Origin: Berghia stephanieae
Lineage: Eukaryota; Mollusca; Gastropoda; Nudibranchia; Aeolidiidae
DNA length: 64,000 bases
Direction: 5' to 3'
Assembly (NCBI GenBank): GCA_034508935.3
Contig: CM067443.1
Location: 3,724,972 to 3,788,971, forward strand
Of this stretch, positions 52,311 to 63,226 are shown in pieces (positions within the stretch are counted from its first letter, which is position 1; each line of letters opens with the position of its first letter). The notes beneath the pieces were generated by a model, which worked only from the letters and a program-made list of their open reading frames with translations, had not been told where the DNA came from and made no database searches. A program made the translations under genes and the position numbers.

Positions 52311-52808
52311 ATTGACAGCTTGATTTATTTCAATACTTGGAAATCCCACACTGAAAACTACATCAACAATTCAAATTAAATGAGGTTTGTTTTGTTTATT
52401 GTTTGTTTTGTTTTGCTTTGTTAGTTTCTTTTCTTTTTTTTTTTGGGAGGGGGGGGGGGAGGGGGAAGGAAGTGTAGCAGATAACCATTACTAAAGGGTA
52501 CTTTCACCAATTGCAAAAGGATGCAATTCCCTTACTGTTGCTCCCATAAAAAGAAAAATACTGACGTACTTAATACAATGGTCTGCATTCATATGCACAG
52601 TCATAATTAAGAATCAAGAAAAGTGTGCTATTAGAGGGCAGATTCCAGCTCTCGTGATGAAGACTGATCTTGACCACAGCAAACTTATTTTATAGAGGAC
52701 AGATAAAATGTTATTATGCATTCATCTTCATCCTTCAAACATCAACTACATTGCGCTAGACAAGTCATTCATTCTAAATGAAATACAATTTGAAAAATTA
52801 GACAAGAA

Positions 52809-53000
52809 TCACAAAGTAAAAAGGTAATATTTCAGTTTAGATTTGAAGATGTCCATACTGTTTGTTCTTCTGATATGATTAGGTCGAGAATTCCAGTACT
52901 TAGGTGCCGAGAAGAAAAACGATTGTTTGCCAATTTTATAAGATAAAAAACATAAAAAGATAGCCACCCTCTCATTGGAGACATCAACCTCGAACAGTGC
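52809..53000 (-). pseudogene. LINE pol 3'-end fragment, minus strand
   Basis: Codons end KIGKQSFFFSAPKYWNSRPN then HIRRTNSMDIFKSKLKYYLF and a stop at 52809. The pattern RSFxxxAPKLWNSLPxxIR...FKxKLKxxLF closes many non-LTR retrotransposon pol proteins. The frame stays open to about 53290 but the upstream part is not pol-like. It lies in the sideroflexin 5' intron. Confidence 0.75.
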
Positions 53001-53290
53001 CGACACTCTCCCTAGGACTAACTTAGAGAGCGGTGGGAGCTGCCTGAAGTCTGGGATTGTGAAAATACAAACGAAAGAGTGATAATGGAGAGGATTCGGA
53101 TGGGAACAATACAGGCAGTGGACGTTTTGGGTACAAATGGACAAACCCTCCGTTAGCACAACAATAAGCAAATTAAGGTGGAAAACAAATATAATAAAAA
53201 GCAATATAACTTGTATGAATGAAACGTTAGCGTGGCGTAGGTTGTGGATAGGGAGTCCCAGGGAGGCAATCGGAATGATAAGACAGCTCA

Positions 53291-53291
53291 A

Positions 53292-53325
<34 letters not shown>

Positions 53326-53357
53326 TGTAGTAATAGTAGTAGTAGTAGTAGTAGTAG
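53291..53357. repeat. (TAG)n microsatellite
   Basis: TAG units with a GGTTG interruption near 53322 are followed by a poly(G) tract at about 53384-53398. Confidence 0.9.
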
Positions 53358-53502
53358 AAGTAGAAAGTTGTTGTTGAACAGTTTGGGGGGGGGGGGGGGT
53401 TGGAATGGGCAAGGTGTTTGAGCGGCGGCAAACTTTCACGAAGAAAAAAAAAAACGAACGGTAGGGTATTGATGTGAGAGGAAACTTGAATAGAGGGAGG
53501 CC

Positions 53503-53655
53503 TTCCGAAAGCTCCTACATCCCCAGTATTCTTGTTCTAGTAGTGGGTTTGGGAGGGGGAAAACTTTTTTTAAATGTTCTAGTAGGGAGTTTGGGAGGGG
53601 GGAGACTTTTATAAAAAAAAAAAAACAAGAATACTGGGGATGTAGGAGCTTTTCT
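53503..53655. repeat. Short foldback repeat; third arm copy at 56938-56970
   Basis: CCGAAAGCTCCTACATCCCC followed by AGTATTCTTGTT (53505-53537) is inverted at 53625-53655. The intervening DNA holds two copies of a TTCTAGTAGNGNGTTTGGGAG-type segment. The arm sequence appears again alone at 56943-56970. Confidence 0.6.
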
Positions 53656-53824
53656 GAATAGATAAAGATAGATAGACAGATAGATGGATAACTAGATTAG
53701 ATAGATAGATAGATAGATAGATACCATCATAGAGATAAACTCAATAGAGAGATAGGGGACGGAGATATAGATAGAGAGAAAGAAAGAAAGAGAAATAAGA
53801 GAGAAAGAAAGAAAGAAAGAAAAG

Positions 53825-53882
<58 letters not shown>

Positions 53883-53935
53883 GAGTGAAGACTATGAGAA
53901 AAAAAAGAGAGGGGGGGGGGGGGGGTGATAGTCAT
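53640..53935. repeat. (GATA)n, (GAAA)n and (GA)n microsatellites
   Basis: GATA units at about 53660-53720, GAAA units at 53778-53830, a pure GA run at 53830-53880 and a G run at 53910-53926. The poly-Ser/Leu frames are artefacts. Confidence 0.9.
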
Positions 53936-54469
53936 AGCTGGGTAATAGTAATAATAATAAGTGGACGAGATGAGATGAAGGACTAACTTACTGATTTGTA
54001 GACGTCTATACTGACACTGACAGATCTAAATTCCTAACAACAAAGTCAAAGTCTGTTGTCATTAATAATAAATAATCAGTTGAGTCAGCACCTGGACCTG
54101 GTGAGAATTGAATTCTAAATCTAGGGCTGATTGAATTGCGAACAATGACAATGAGCTTACCTACCTTTTCCTCGAAAAAGTTCTTTGACACCTGCTGCCT
54201 TGCTGCAGGCCTGAGACCAAATTGGAACTCGGGGGGAATGACACAAACAGGTCGAGGAATCGAAAGTTGAAAATTAGGTCGGGTTACGGGTTACCGTGGC
54301 CGTCAACAAGGGGGGGGCAGAAGAAATGCCAGATAGTTTTTTTCAATAAAAGCGAAATGATTCATCATAGACAATAAAACTAATGTGAAGAAAAGAAATT
54401 TCATATTCATTTATTTAGGTCTAGATATAAAACATCGACACTAAGCACAAAATGTGCATACGTTTGAGG

Positions 54470-54762
54470 TGCAAGACCCATTAAGTCCGGAGTATGGCTC
54501 TTTTGAACCGCAAGACCCATTGAGCTTTTTATTTCTTTCCCCAACAAATTGGAGTACCTATTTATTATGACTTACTATTACTATATTCGAGCCGGCGTGG
54601 ACATATATGCAAATAAGTGCACGTCGATTCGAGCCTATTGATTGTATGGGCTGTAAACAAAGCTAATAATTATACTTTCTAAAAGGGGATGAATATACAG
54701 AAAATAAAATGAAGTACTTTATAAGGCCCTCATCCATTACCTAATGGGTCTTAAACCTCCAT
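54470..54762. repeat. Inverted-repeat pair CAAGACCCATTA / TAATGGGTCTTA
   Basis: GAGGTGCAAGACCCATTAAG (54469 onward) pairs with CTAATGGGTCTTAAACCTCC (54741-54762), about 290 bp apart. An extra direct copy GCAAGACCCATTGAG is at about 54510. Perhaps an old MITE. Confidence 0.4.
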
Positions 54763-55221
54763 GGTCTGAGCCTCCTTCAACTCATTGACTGTCTCCGCCT
54801 TCATCATAATTATCACTGACATTGTTTCAATGCTATATATATATTTTATTTGCTTAGGTCTTATCCATTTGTTCAATCATTTTGCAAAATACATTTTTTA
54901 AAAAGATATAACACGAAACCGGATATTCGAATAACAACTTTCGGAAATTTAGCTTTTCAATACCAATCTGGCAATCCTATTAGCAGCACTCCTCATTCAA
55001 CTTCGAATCCTTTGAGTTGCCATTGCATCATCACTTGGAAACCGTCCAAAAGGTAGTTATATTATTGATTTAAGCGAAAGGGCCGGATGGTCATACTTTA
55101 ACAATATGGGAATATTTTAGACTTGAACAAACACCCAAACCTAAATAAAAGAAGAATCGGCTAAGCAGAGAACTAAAATGTATAAATATAATATAAACGC
55201 GATATGTGACGCCGACGGATA

Positions 55222-55293
55222 GCCGTGATCGTATAGTGGTTAGTACTTTGCGTTGTGGCCGCAACAACCCAGGTTCGAATCCTGGTCACGGCA
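55222..55293 (+). tRNA. tRNA-His (anticodon GTG)
   Basis: A 72-nt cloverleaf. The acceptor stem GCCGTGA pairs with TCACGGC, the D-arm is GTATAGTGGTTAGTAC, the anticodon stem TTGCG/CGCAA encloses TTGTGGC with GTG at 55255-55257, and the T-arm CCAGG-TTCGAAT-CCTGG holds a perfect B box. No intron is present and a long T run (from about 55306) serves as Pol III terminator. It matches the animal tRNA-His consensus closely and is not accompanied by a SINE tail, so I read it as a real single-copy tRNA gene. Confidence 0.96.
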
Positions 55294-55629
55294 GAAAAAT
55301 CGGCAATTTTTTTTTTTTTTTCTTCTTTTCCCTCTTTCTTTAGATGCATTAAGTTAAACGTTGTACATATCTATCTCGATGAGCGGCTAATTTTTTTTTG
55401 GGGGGTTTTTTTAAATTACCAAGAGCAATTTTTTTTTTCTCACTTGAACGAACAATGAATTTTATACATTATGACTTTTGTCTACCATCCCCTCTGTGTG
55501 CTCTTACCCCCTTTTGAGAAACTTAGATTGGACATGATATTGCTTCCATTTTCAAAGGATTATTTTTTTTTTAATCGACGTGCATGTTTAAATCAATGAA
55601 TCATTCTAATTATGAAATCGAACGTTTAT

Positions 55630-56055
55630 TTTTTTTGTGTGTTTGATTTTGTTTTGTTTTGTTTTTTTGTTTTTTGTCTTTTTTTGTTTTTTTTTAAAGA
55701 TTTTTTTTTTTGTTTTATTTTTTGTTGTTGTTGTTTTTTGTTTCTTTGTTTGTTGTTTTTGTTTGTTTTTTGTTTTGTTTTGTTTTTGTTTTTTTGTTTT
55801 TTTATATGTTTATTTATTTATTTTTTTATTGGTTTCTTTGTTGTTGTTTTTTTTTTGTTTTTTTTTGTCTCTTTGGGTTTTTGTTTTGTTTTGTTTTGTT
55901 TTTTGGGTTGGTTTTGTTTGGGTTTTTTTTCTTTGTATATGTTATTTTTTAATCTTGTTTGTTTGTTTTGTTTCTTGTTTTGTTTAATTTTATTTTCTTT
56001 ACTTGTTTTCATCGTTTTAAAAGAATTGTTGTTAATGTTTTGTTTTGTTTTTCAG
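55630..56055. repeat. T/TTTTG-rich low-complexity tract
   Basis: Over 400 bp of T runs with spaced G residues, ending in TTTTGTTTTTCAG. Long Phe/Cys/Leu frames here (plus) and Lys/Asn frames (minus) are compositional artefacts. Confidence 0.85.
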
Positions 56056-57238
56056 TGGTAACCGGCAAAAAGAGCCGATATAATGTAAGCAATCCTTTCT
56101 TTTTAAAAATATAGCCTTGTGGAGAACATTGTGCTTATTTGAGTCAATAAAAAAATTGATACGGCGCACCACTCTACTGAAAGATTTGAAAAATAGAAAT
56201 GTATTTTTTAAGATAGATAAACAGATAACTTGATTTCCTTTTATAATTTAAAGTAAGTTTGAAAATTCGTTAAGTCAAACAGATATCATAAAAAATTTAC
56301 CGAAGACACTAACACTTCCATGGCCACACCCTCAACTTTATCTGTCCAGTAGAGTCCTAACTCCCGTTGTGTTGATTTAGCGGTGATCAGTGTTGTTATG
56401 TAGTGTGTTCTCATTGCGTGTATGTAGAAATGTGTGCGTGTGTGTGTATGTGTGTGTGTGTGTGTGTGTGTAGTGTATACATGTGTGTGTGTGTGTGTGT
56501 GTTTTGGAATGTGGTGGCGTGGAAGAAAAAAAAAAGGGGGGGGGGGGTGTCCATCAAGTAGAGAAATTCCTGAGCAAGGGGGGTAGGGGGGGGGAAGGGG
56601 GAGGGAGGGGGGTGTGTTTGCTAGGAACTGTCAGATTGGCATTCATAGTGTTATAATTCACTTGATCACATGACGGCATTCGGATTTACAGAAATTTTAA
56701 ACAAGTTTCACCGATTAACAACATCAACTAATATTACTGCTGATATTACTGTCTTTTTTATGCCATCGATGTGATAATTATTGCCCTGGGAAATATTTAG
56801 TTAAACGTTTCGGCAAACTGTCAATTGGTTTTGTCTAGCCTCTAGCCCGAACAAACCAAAAGTAGACAGATTCGGGGACTTGATATTTTTCGCGTCCGCT
56901 TCAGATTTTCATTTGACCTAACATAAGTAAAGGGGAGACATTCCGAAAGCTCCTACATCCCCAGTATTCATTCAATTTGTATTTTCACCGTTGATCTTTT
57001 GTCAGGCGTTTATTTATTCAATTTGTCATCGTATAAAAGCGTTTTAAAAACTCTAAAACAAACCTTGATAGATTTGTGAAAGTTTAAAATTTCTTAATAA
57101 ATTTGACCATTGTTTTGATTCTCGGCCGCCATTTTAATTTGCGAAGTATTGAAGGTAGTGCAAAGCACTCCCAAGTAAAGCGTGGTTAAGACTTGCGACG
57201 TATTGATATTGGTATCTACTGACTGATAAACTAAAATC

Positions 57239-57439
57239 ATGCCGAATAAAGCATGGCAGCGACGACAAGCACATCGATTAAAATTTGCATCTAATCGTAA
57301 TCAAGCTAATCAACAAAATGATTCTGGCAATATCGAAAGAAAATTGCGGGCTTTTTACTAGTAAATACTATTTGTCTTAATAAAATTGTCATGGTATTTT
57401 TTTTTTAATTCGTTTGTTTATTGGTCGGCTGTTGTTGTT

Positions 57440-57496
<57 letters not shown>

Positions 57497-57610
57497 GTTG
57501 TTGTTTTTGTTTTGTTTTGTTTAACTTTCCTTTCTCTTCTTTTCTTCATCATTTTAAACGAATAGCTGTTGTTTTGTTTTGTTTTTCAGTCAAAACTGGC
57601 AAAACGGGCA
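57239..57610 (+). CDS. Possible small spliced ORF (about 49 codons), unrecognised
   Basis: ATG at 57239 opens MPNKAWQRRQAHRLKFASNR and continues to a GTAAAT donor at about 57360. A long poly(T) tract ending TTTTTCAG (57589) is followed by TCAAAACTGGCAAAACGGGC. Splicing there would give a basic, Gln/Asn/Arg-rich peptide of about 49 residues with a stop near 57615. A GCCGCCATTTT motif 115 bp upstream resembles YY1-type core-promoter elements. There is no family match, so this may be chance. Confidence 0.2.
57438..57496. repeat. Poly(T) tract
   Basis: An uninterrupted run of nearly 60 T residues, followed by TTTTG units; similar units recur at 57776-57840, with a poly(G)/poly(C) pair at 57686-57740. 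Confidence 0.9.
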
Positions 57611-58318
57611 GTTATAATGTAAGTAGTAAATACTAATTATCTTAATTAAATTGTGATGGTATTTTTTGTTGGGTTTATTATTTATGGGGGGGGGGGGGGG
57701 GGTTCGTTTGTTGTCACATTCCCTCCCCCCCCCCCCTTTTTTTTTTAAAATATTTATTTCCACGAGATAACAGAAATACCGTTTTCCGTTTTGTTTTTGT
57801 TTTGTTTTTGTTTTGTTTTGTTTTGTTTTGTTTTGTTTGTTTACGTTAAAGTGCCCAGTAACACACGTCAACAAAGTGCACGTCACTTAAGACCAAAGGA
57901 TAATTTTTCATTGACGACCACCTATATAGCTGTTATAATAGTATCTATACATTTGTGCCCTTTCATTAAGATGGAGTTCTGGTTAAATCGATATAATATA
58001 ATACAGTAGGTACGAAACACGATATTCAAGACTAAGATCGAGGAACAGGTGGTTATACAGTTTTATGATGGTATTCGCGAACAGTAGTAACATGGAGCGA
58101 GTATTTAAATAATATGGACCGTTCAGTCTTTACCACACTGCGTGTTATTTGAAAAGGGACGATATGAAAACAGCTCGTCAGCAGAATTGCTGGTTCATAT
58201 TTGTAGTCAAACTTATATTATGCGTTATGTGATGATTTTAATAGATGCCATAATTTTTATTATAATTTGGTTTATTAAATGACGTATTTTGTCCGATACC
58301 ATTCAATTTTGCAATATC

Positions 58319-58328
58319 AACCCGTGTG

Positions 58329-58389
<61 letters not shown>

Positions 58390-58484
58390 TGAGTGTGGTG
58401 TGTGTATATGTGTGTGTGAGAGAGAGAGTATGTGAGTATGGTTGTGTGTATGTGTGTGTGAGAGAGAGAGAATGTGAGTGTGGT

Positions 58485-58549
<65 letters not shown>
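58319..58549. repeat. (GA)n and GAGAGTATGTGAGTGTGGTTGTG minisatellite, split by the left hAT
   Basis: Units of roughly 44 bp mix GA runs, TATGTGAGTATGGTTGTGTG and TG runs. The same pattern continues after the hAT element at 60333-60420, showing that the transposon landed inside the array. Confidence 0.8.
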
Positions 58550-58552
<3 letters not shown>

Positions 58553-59209
58553 TGGCGTGGGGCCATTGGATCGAATGGTGCCAGGCACCACACCAATCTT
58601 TTAAAAATCATTAACGGCATAATTTAATTAAAAATAAAACTGAGAAATTTTAACTCCACTGTCTTTCGCCAACTCGCCAACAACATACTGCCTTTTTAGT
58701 CTCCACTCTATTCAAGATTCCGAATCACGCACTGCGCCGACTCGTGTGTTGGTGACATCCTGCGCGAATTAGTGACGAATCAACACCGTGGTGCAAAACA
58801 ATCCGAGCTCCAGTTAATGCTCTATCCATTTGTATCGCTACAGCTGATTGAGCGAGAAACTGGGTCGAATTATACTATCTTCAAATAGCGGAAAAACCTT
58901 CGACTTGTGCCAGGATCTGAGAGCTCCACCGTGGGACGTCATAATTAGGGTAACTTCGGTCATCCAAAATATTACATTAACTGTCAAAAACACTGATCAT
59001 TGTCAGGTTTATTTGTGAGCAGCAAAGAAAAACAACATAAAACTTAAAAATATGACATATCAAAATCTCTCTCCCCCCCCCCCCCACCTCTTTTTCATGA
59101 TTATTGAATAAAGTAATTCTTTGCAACACGAAGCATTGGGGACGAATTTACCAACATTTTTCTTGCTTGTAGTGCCGAGTTGATGGTTCGTATGTATGAG
59201 TGTTTATTT

Positions 59210-59250
<41 letters not shown>

Positions 59251-60332
59251 TGCGTGTGTATTTGTGTCAGTCAGAGAAAGAAAGCGAAGATTGTCAACAG
59301 ATATACTTTGGTGTGTTTTTTTTATTTAAGTACTTAAGTGGAGTGATTTTTTCTTTGTGATGCTTTAAGATCTGAATCTACCTTTTATTTGTGCAATCAT
59401 TCATCGTATTCCACTGATTTCCATTACTTGAGATATACTTTGAAGTTTTGTTTTGTTAAACAATGAATTGCAATGAATCAAGTTGACTCTTTACTTCACC
59501 GACCGTTTGGGAGATCGACACTAGATGACAAATTAGAAATAAAAAGACTAGTTCCTCACCAACCAACTGATTTTGAATTAACACATCTGTGGAAATCTCG
59601 AAAACGCTCTTTTTCAGTGACATGGTATGACAGACATGAATGGCTCACAGTTAGTTTAGAAAAAAAAAACACGTTTCTTTTGTTTTTATCGTCTACTTTT
59701 TACAGATACAACAAACGCTGACAAATCATGGACATCTATAGGCTATAGTGACCTTAACCACTTCCATCGTATTTCTTGACCGCCTGAACGTTGTTTTAGC
59801 ACCCTTAAAAAAGTGAAAAATTTCTTGCGAAATTCAATGAAACAGGAGCGGTTAAATTCGTTAATGATTCTCCCAATTCACAAAGCTGAAATAGATGCCA
59901 AATGCCATTCCAGATTTCAATAAACAAATTATAAAAAGATTTGCAGAGATGAAACATCGCCGTGCAGATTTTCTTTACAAGTACTAAAAGTAAGTAATTT
60001 CTGTCATAGTTTTTTTTTTCTCTTTTGATTTACATTTATCACATATTGATTGCATTATCTACCAAATCCAATCCTTTAAATGGTTGACAAAGAATAATTA
60101 CAAAGACCTTTGACACGGGACTTGTATCTCAGTTTTGTGGCTTGTTGTTTTCATGAATTATTTGTTTTTGTGAGTTTTGTACACTCGTAGAAACCATCGA
60201 CCCTCCCCCCACCCTTCCAAAAAGAGAGTTTTTAACATGTGCTCTCTCCTCTTAATCGTGTTCACTGTTTAAGAATTTTTTTCTTCTTCTAATCATGGCA
60301 CCACCATATGCCGTCAATACGCCACGCCGCTG
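58550..60332 (+). mobile_element. hAT transposon, internally deleted (left copy)
   Basis: Ends CAGTGGCGTGG and CCACGCCGCTG are hAT-type terminal inverted repeats, and the 8-bp direct repeat GAGAGAGA flanks the element (58542-58549, 60333-60340), though inside a GA tract. It is 1,783 bp, carries a transposase remnant at 59473-59987 and contains a (TG)n block at about 59216-59247. Confidence 0.85.
59473..59987 (+). pseudogene. hAT transposase remnant: TTF-type N-terminus joined to C-terminal dimerisation end (left copy)
   Basis: The frame starts MNQVDSLLHRPFGRSTLDDK and reads WKSRKRSFSVTWYDRHEWLT. After a frameshift at a ten-A run it gives FCFYRLLFTDTTNADKSWTS. These are features of the TTF-type zinc-finger region of ZMYM1/DUF4371-like hAT transposases. 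A stop follows, then PPERCFSTLKKVKNFLRNSM, KQERLNSLMIL and FAEMKHRRADFLYKY, the usual hAT C-terminal dimerisation end. The whole catalytic middle is missing. One zinc-ligand Cys of the FCFYC motif is Arg here but Cys in the right copy. A 5-base insertion lies near 59898-59904. Confidence 0.75.
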
Positions 60333-60358
60333 GAGAGAGAGTATGTGAGTGAAGTTGT

Positions 60359-60394
<36 letters not shown>

Positions 60395-60574
60395 AGAGAG
60401 AGAGAGAGAGAGAGGCCAAAGATAAGTGACAGGTGAAACTGTATTCAAAGGATGCAATGAGTAAATCACATTAGGGAGGTACACACGTAGGCATTAGAAA
60501 CATAATCATAATATACGATAGGTTTTTGCGTACAATAATAGGAGACGTGGATTTTATATTTATATTTATACCAT

Positions 60575-60625
<51 letters not shown>

Positions 60626-60703
60626 TGTGTGGGTGTGTGTGGGTGTGTGTGGGGGGGGGGGGAGGGAGGGGAGGGGGGAGGGGGTGTGAAAGAAGGTATG
60701 TAT

Positions 60704-61926
60704 CAGCGGCGTGGCGTATTGACGGCATATGGTGGTGCCATGATAAGAAGAGGAAAAAAAAATTCTAAAACAGTGAACACGGTTAAGAGGAGAGAGCACA
60801 TGTTAAAAACTCTCTTTTTTGGAAGGGTGGGGGGAGGGTCGATAGTTTCTACGAGTGGACAAAACTCACAAAAACAAATAATTCATGAAAACAACAAGCC
60901 ACAACACTGAGATACAAGTCCCGTATGAAAAGGTCTTTGTAATTATTCTTTGTCCATCATTTAAAGGATTGGTTTTGGTCGATAATGCAATCAATATGTG
61001 ATAAATGTAAATCAAAAGAGAAAAAAAAACCTAAGACAGAAATTACTTACTTTTAGTACTTGTAAAGAAAATCTGCACAGCGATGTTTCATCCCTGCAAA
61101 TCTTTTTATAATGTGTTTATTGAAATCTGGAATGGCATCTATTTCAGCTTTGTGAATTGACAGAATTATTAACGAATTTAACCGCTCCTGTTTCATTGAA
61201 TTTCGCAAGAAATTTTTCACTCTTATAAGGGTGCTAAAACAACGTTCAGGAGGTTAAGAAATACGATGGAAGTGGTTAAGGTCACTATAGCCTATAGATG
61301 TCCATGATTTGTCAGTGTTTGTTGTATCTGTAAAAAGTAGACAATAAAAACAAAAGAAACGTTTTTTTTTTCTAAACTAACTGTGAGCCATTCATGCCTG
61401 TCATACCATGTCACTGAAAAAGAGCGTTTTCGAGATTTCCACAGATGTGTTAATTCAAAATCAGTTGGTTTGTGAGGAACTAGTCTTTTTATTTCTAATT
61501 TGTCATCTAGTGTTAATCTCCCAAGCGGTCGGTGAAGTAAAGAGTCAACTTGATTCATTGCAATTCATTGTTTAACAAAACAAAACTTCAAAGTATATCT
61601 CAAATAATGGAAATCAGTAGACTACGATTAATGATTGCACAAATAAAAGGTAGATTCAGATCTTAAAGGATCACAAAGAAAAATCACTCCACTTAAGTAC
61701 TTAAATCAAAAAACACACCAAAGTATAACTGTTGACAATCTTCGCTTTCTTTCTCTGACTGACACAAATACACACGCACAAACACACACAACACACACAC
61801 ACACACACACACAAATAAACACTCAGACACACGTAACCATCAACTCGGCACTACAAGCAAAAAAAATGTTGGTAAATTCGTCCAAAATGCTTCGTTGCAA
61901 AGAATTACTTTATTCAATAATCGTGA

Positions 61927-61961
<35 letters not shown>

Positions 61962-62481
61962 GCTAATATGTCATATTTTTAAGTTTTATGTTGTCTTTCT
62001 TTGCTGCTTACAAATAAACTTGACAATGATCAGTGTGTTTGACAGTTAATGTAATATTTTGGATGGCCGAAGTTACACTAATTTGGCTCATCCCCCGTCC
62101 AACGGTGGAGCTCTCAGATCCTGGCACAAGTCGAGGGGTTTTCCGCTATTTGAAGATAGTATAATTCGACCCAGTTTCTCGCTCAATCAGCTGTAGCGAT
62201 ACTAATGGATAGAGCATTAACTGGAGCTCGGATTGCTTTGCACCACGGTGTTTGATTTAGTCACTCGCGCAGTGATGTCACCAACACACAAGACGGCGCA
62301 GTGCGTGATTCGGAATCTTGAATAGAGCGGAGACTAAAAAGGCAGTATGTTGTTGGCGACTTGGCGAAAGACAGTGGAGTTAAAATTTCTGTTTTATTTT
62401 TAATTAAATTATGCTGTTAATGATTTTTAAAAGATTGGTACAGTGCCTGGCACCATTCGATCCAATGGCCCCACGCCACTG
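60704..62481 (-). mobile_element. hAT transposon, internally deleted (right copy, inverted)
   Basis: The ends CAGCGGCGTGG and CCACGCCACTG match the left copy in reverse. A perfect, complex 8-bp target duplication GTATGTAT flanks it (60696-60703, 62482-62489), which confirms a genuine hAT insertion. Length 1,778 bp, nearly identical in content to the left copy apart from small indels and a longer poly(G) block at 61934-61962. Confidence 0.92.
61053..61558 (-). pseudogene. hAT transposase remnant (right copy)
   Basis: It begins MNQVDSLLHRPLGRLTLDDK and keeps WYDRHEWLTVSLEKKN. After the ten-A run the FCFYCLLFTDTTN frame is shifted, as in the left copy, but both Cys are kept. It then has a stop, PPERCFSTLIRVKNFLRNSM, KQERLNSLIILSIHKAEIDA and IPDFNKHIIKRFAGMKHRCA. 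The deletion junction is at the same place as in the left copy. No intact product is possible without frameshift correction. Confidence 0.75.
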
Positions 62482-62489
62482 GTATGTAT

Positions 62490-62781
62490 GTATATATATA
62501 CTATCTTTTAAATATACACTCACAAGTTCGGACCAAAGGCCAGAAATATGGCCTATCTCAATTTATTAAATTAATGTAATATATTAATTTAATAAATTGA
62601 GATAGGCCATACCTCTGGCCTTTAGTCCGAACTTGTGAGTGTATATTTAAAAGATAGTATATATACATACATACTCTCTTTCACCCCCCCCCCCCTACAC
62701 ACACACACACACAGGGAGAGAGAGAGAGAGAGGAGAGAGAGGAGAGAGAGAGAGGGGGGGGGGGGATGGTATAAATATAAA
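62490..62781. repeat. Large palindrome whose left arm is split by the right hAT
   Basis: 62490-62577 and 62580-62666 are almost perfect inverted copies (for example ACTCACAAGTTCGGACCAAA versus its complement). Beyond them, 62667-62781 (C run, CA run, GA run, GATGGTATAAATATAAA) is the inverse of 60557-60703. The original left arm was therefore 60557-60703 joined to 62490-62577, before the hAT inserted. Confidence 0.8.
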
Positions 62782-62871
62782 AATAATAATAGTATTATAA
62801 TTAAATAATATTATTATAAGGTATTGCTATTGGTTCTTGGTTGTATATTTTTACATGTTTGTACATTTGCA

Positions 62872-62953
<82 letters not shown>
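62872..62953. repeat. (TA)n microsatellite
   Basis: About 80 bp of TA dinucleotides with one TATTATA interruption. Confidence 0.95.
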
Positions 62954-62956
<3 letters not shown>

Positions 62957-63061
62957 TGTGTGTGTATACATTGTCGCCATAGATTCTCAACTTTGTGTTT
63001 ATACATTTTTATGCATGCCACGTCTGTAAACGAATTTCCATTTTTTTGGATGAAAAAAGTT

Positions 63062-63226
<165 letters not shown>

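Larger units (their letters stand above)
52311..54230 (-). promoter_or_regulatory. SFXN1: Probable 5' UTR of the sideroflexin gene (acceptor at 52350 and upstream noncoding exon)
   Basis: The first coding exon begins 40 bp before the ATG, after TAGTTTTCAG at 52351-52360 (minus). A matching strong donor (GTAGGT or GTAAGC) occurs at about 54160-54164 on the minus strand, after sequence reading TTTTTCGAGGAAAAG. A noncoding first exon would therefore run from about 54161 to somewhere above 54200. The intron between them holds a LINE 3' fragment, an inverted repeat and several microsatellites. The start site itself is not identifiable. Confidence 0.4.

Noticed and set aside
52810-53291. Whole 160-codon minus frame as one protein
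   Set aside because: Only the last 45 or so codons resemble a LINE pol C-terminus; the upstream part overlaps the (TAG)n flank and unrelated sequence.
55612-56061. 149-codon Phe/Cys/Leu-rich frame resembling a membrane protein
   Set aside because: Pure consequence of T-rich, TTTTG-repeat composition; all three frames are open.
58238-58620. Ser-Leu and Thr-His repeat proteins on the minus strand
   Set aside because: They are translations of GA and TG dinucleotide repeats.
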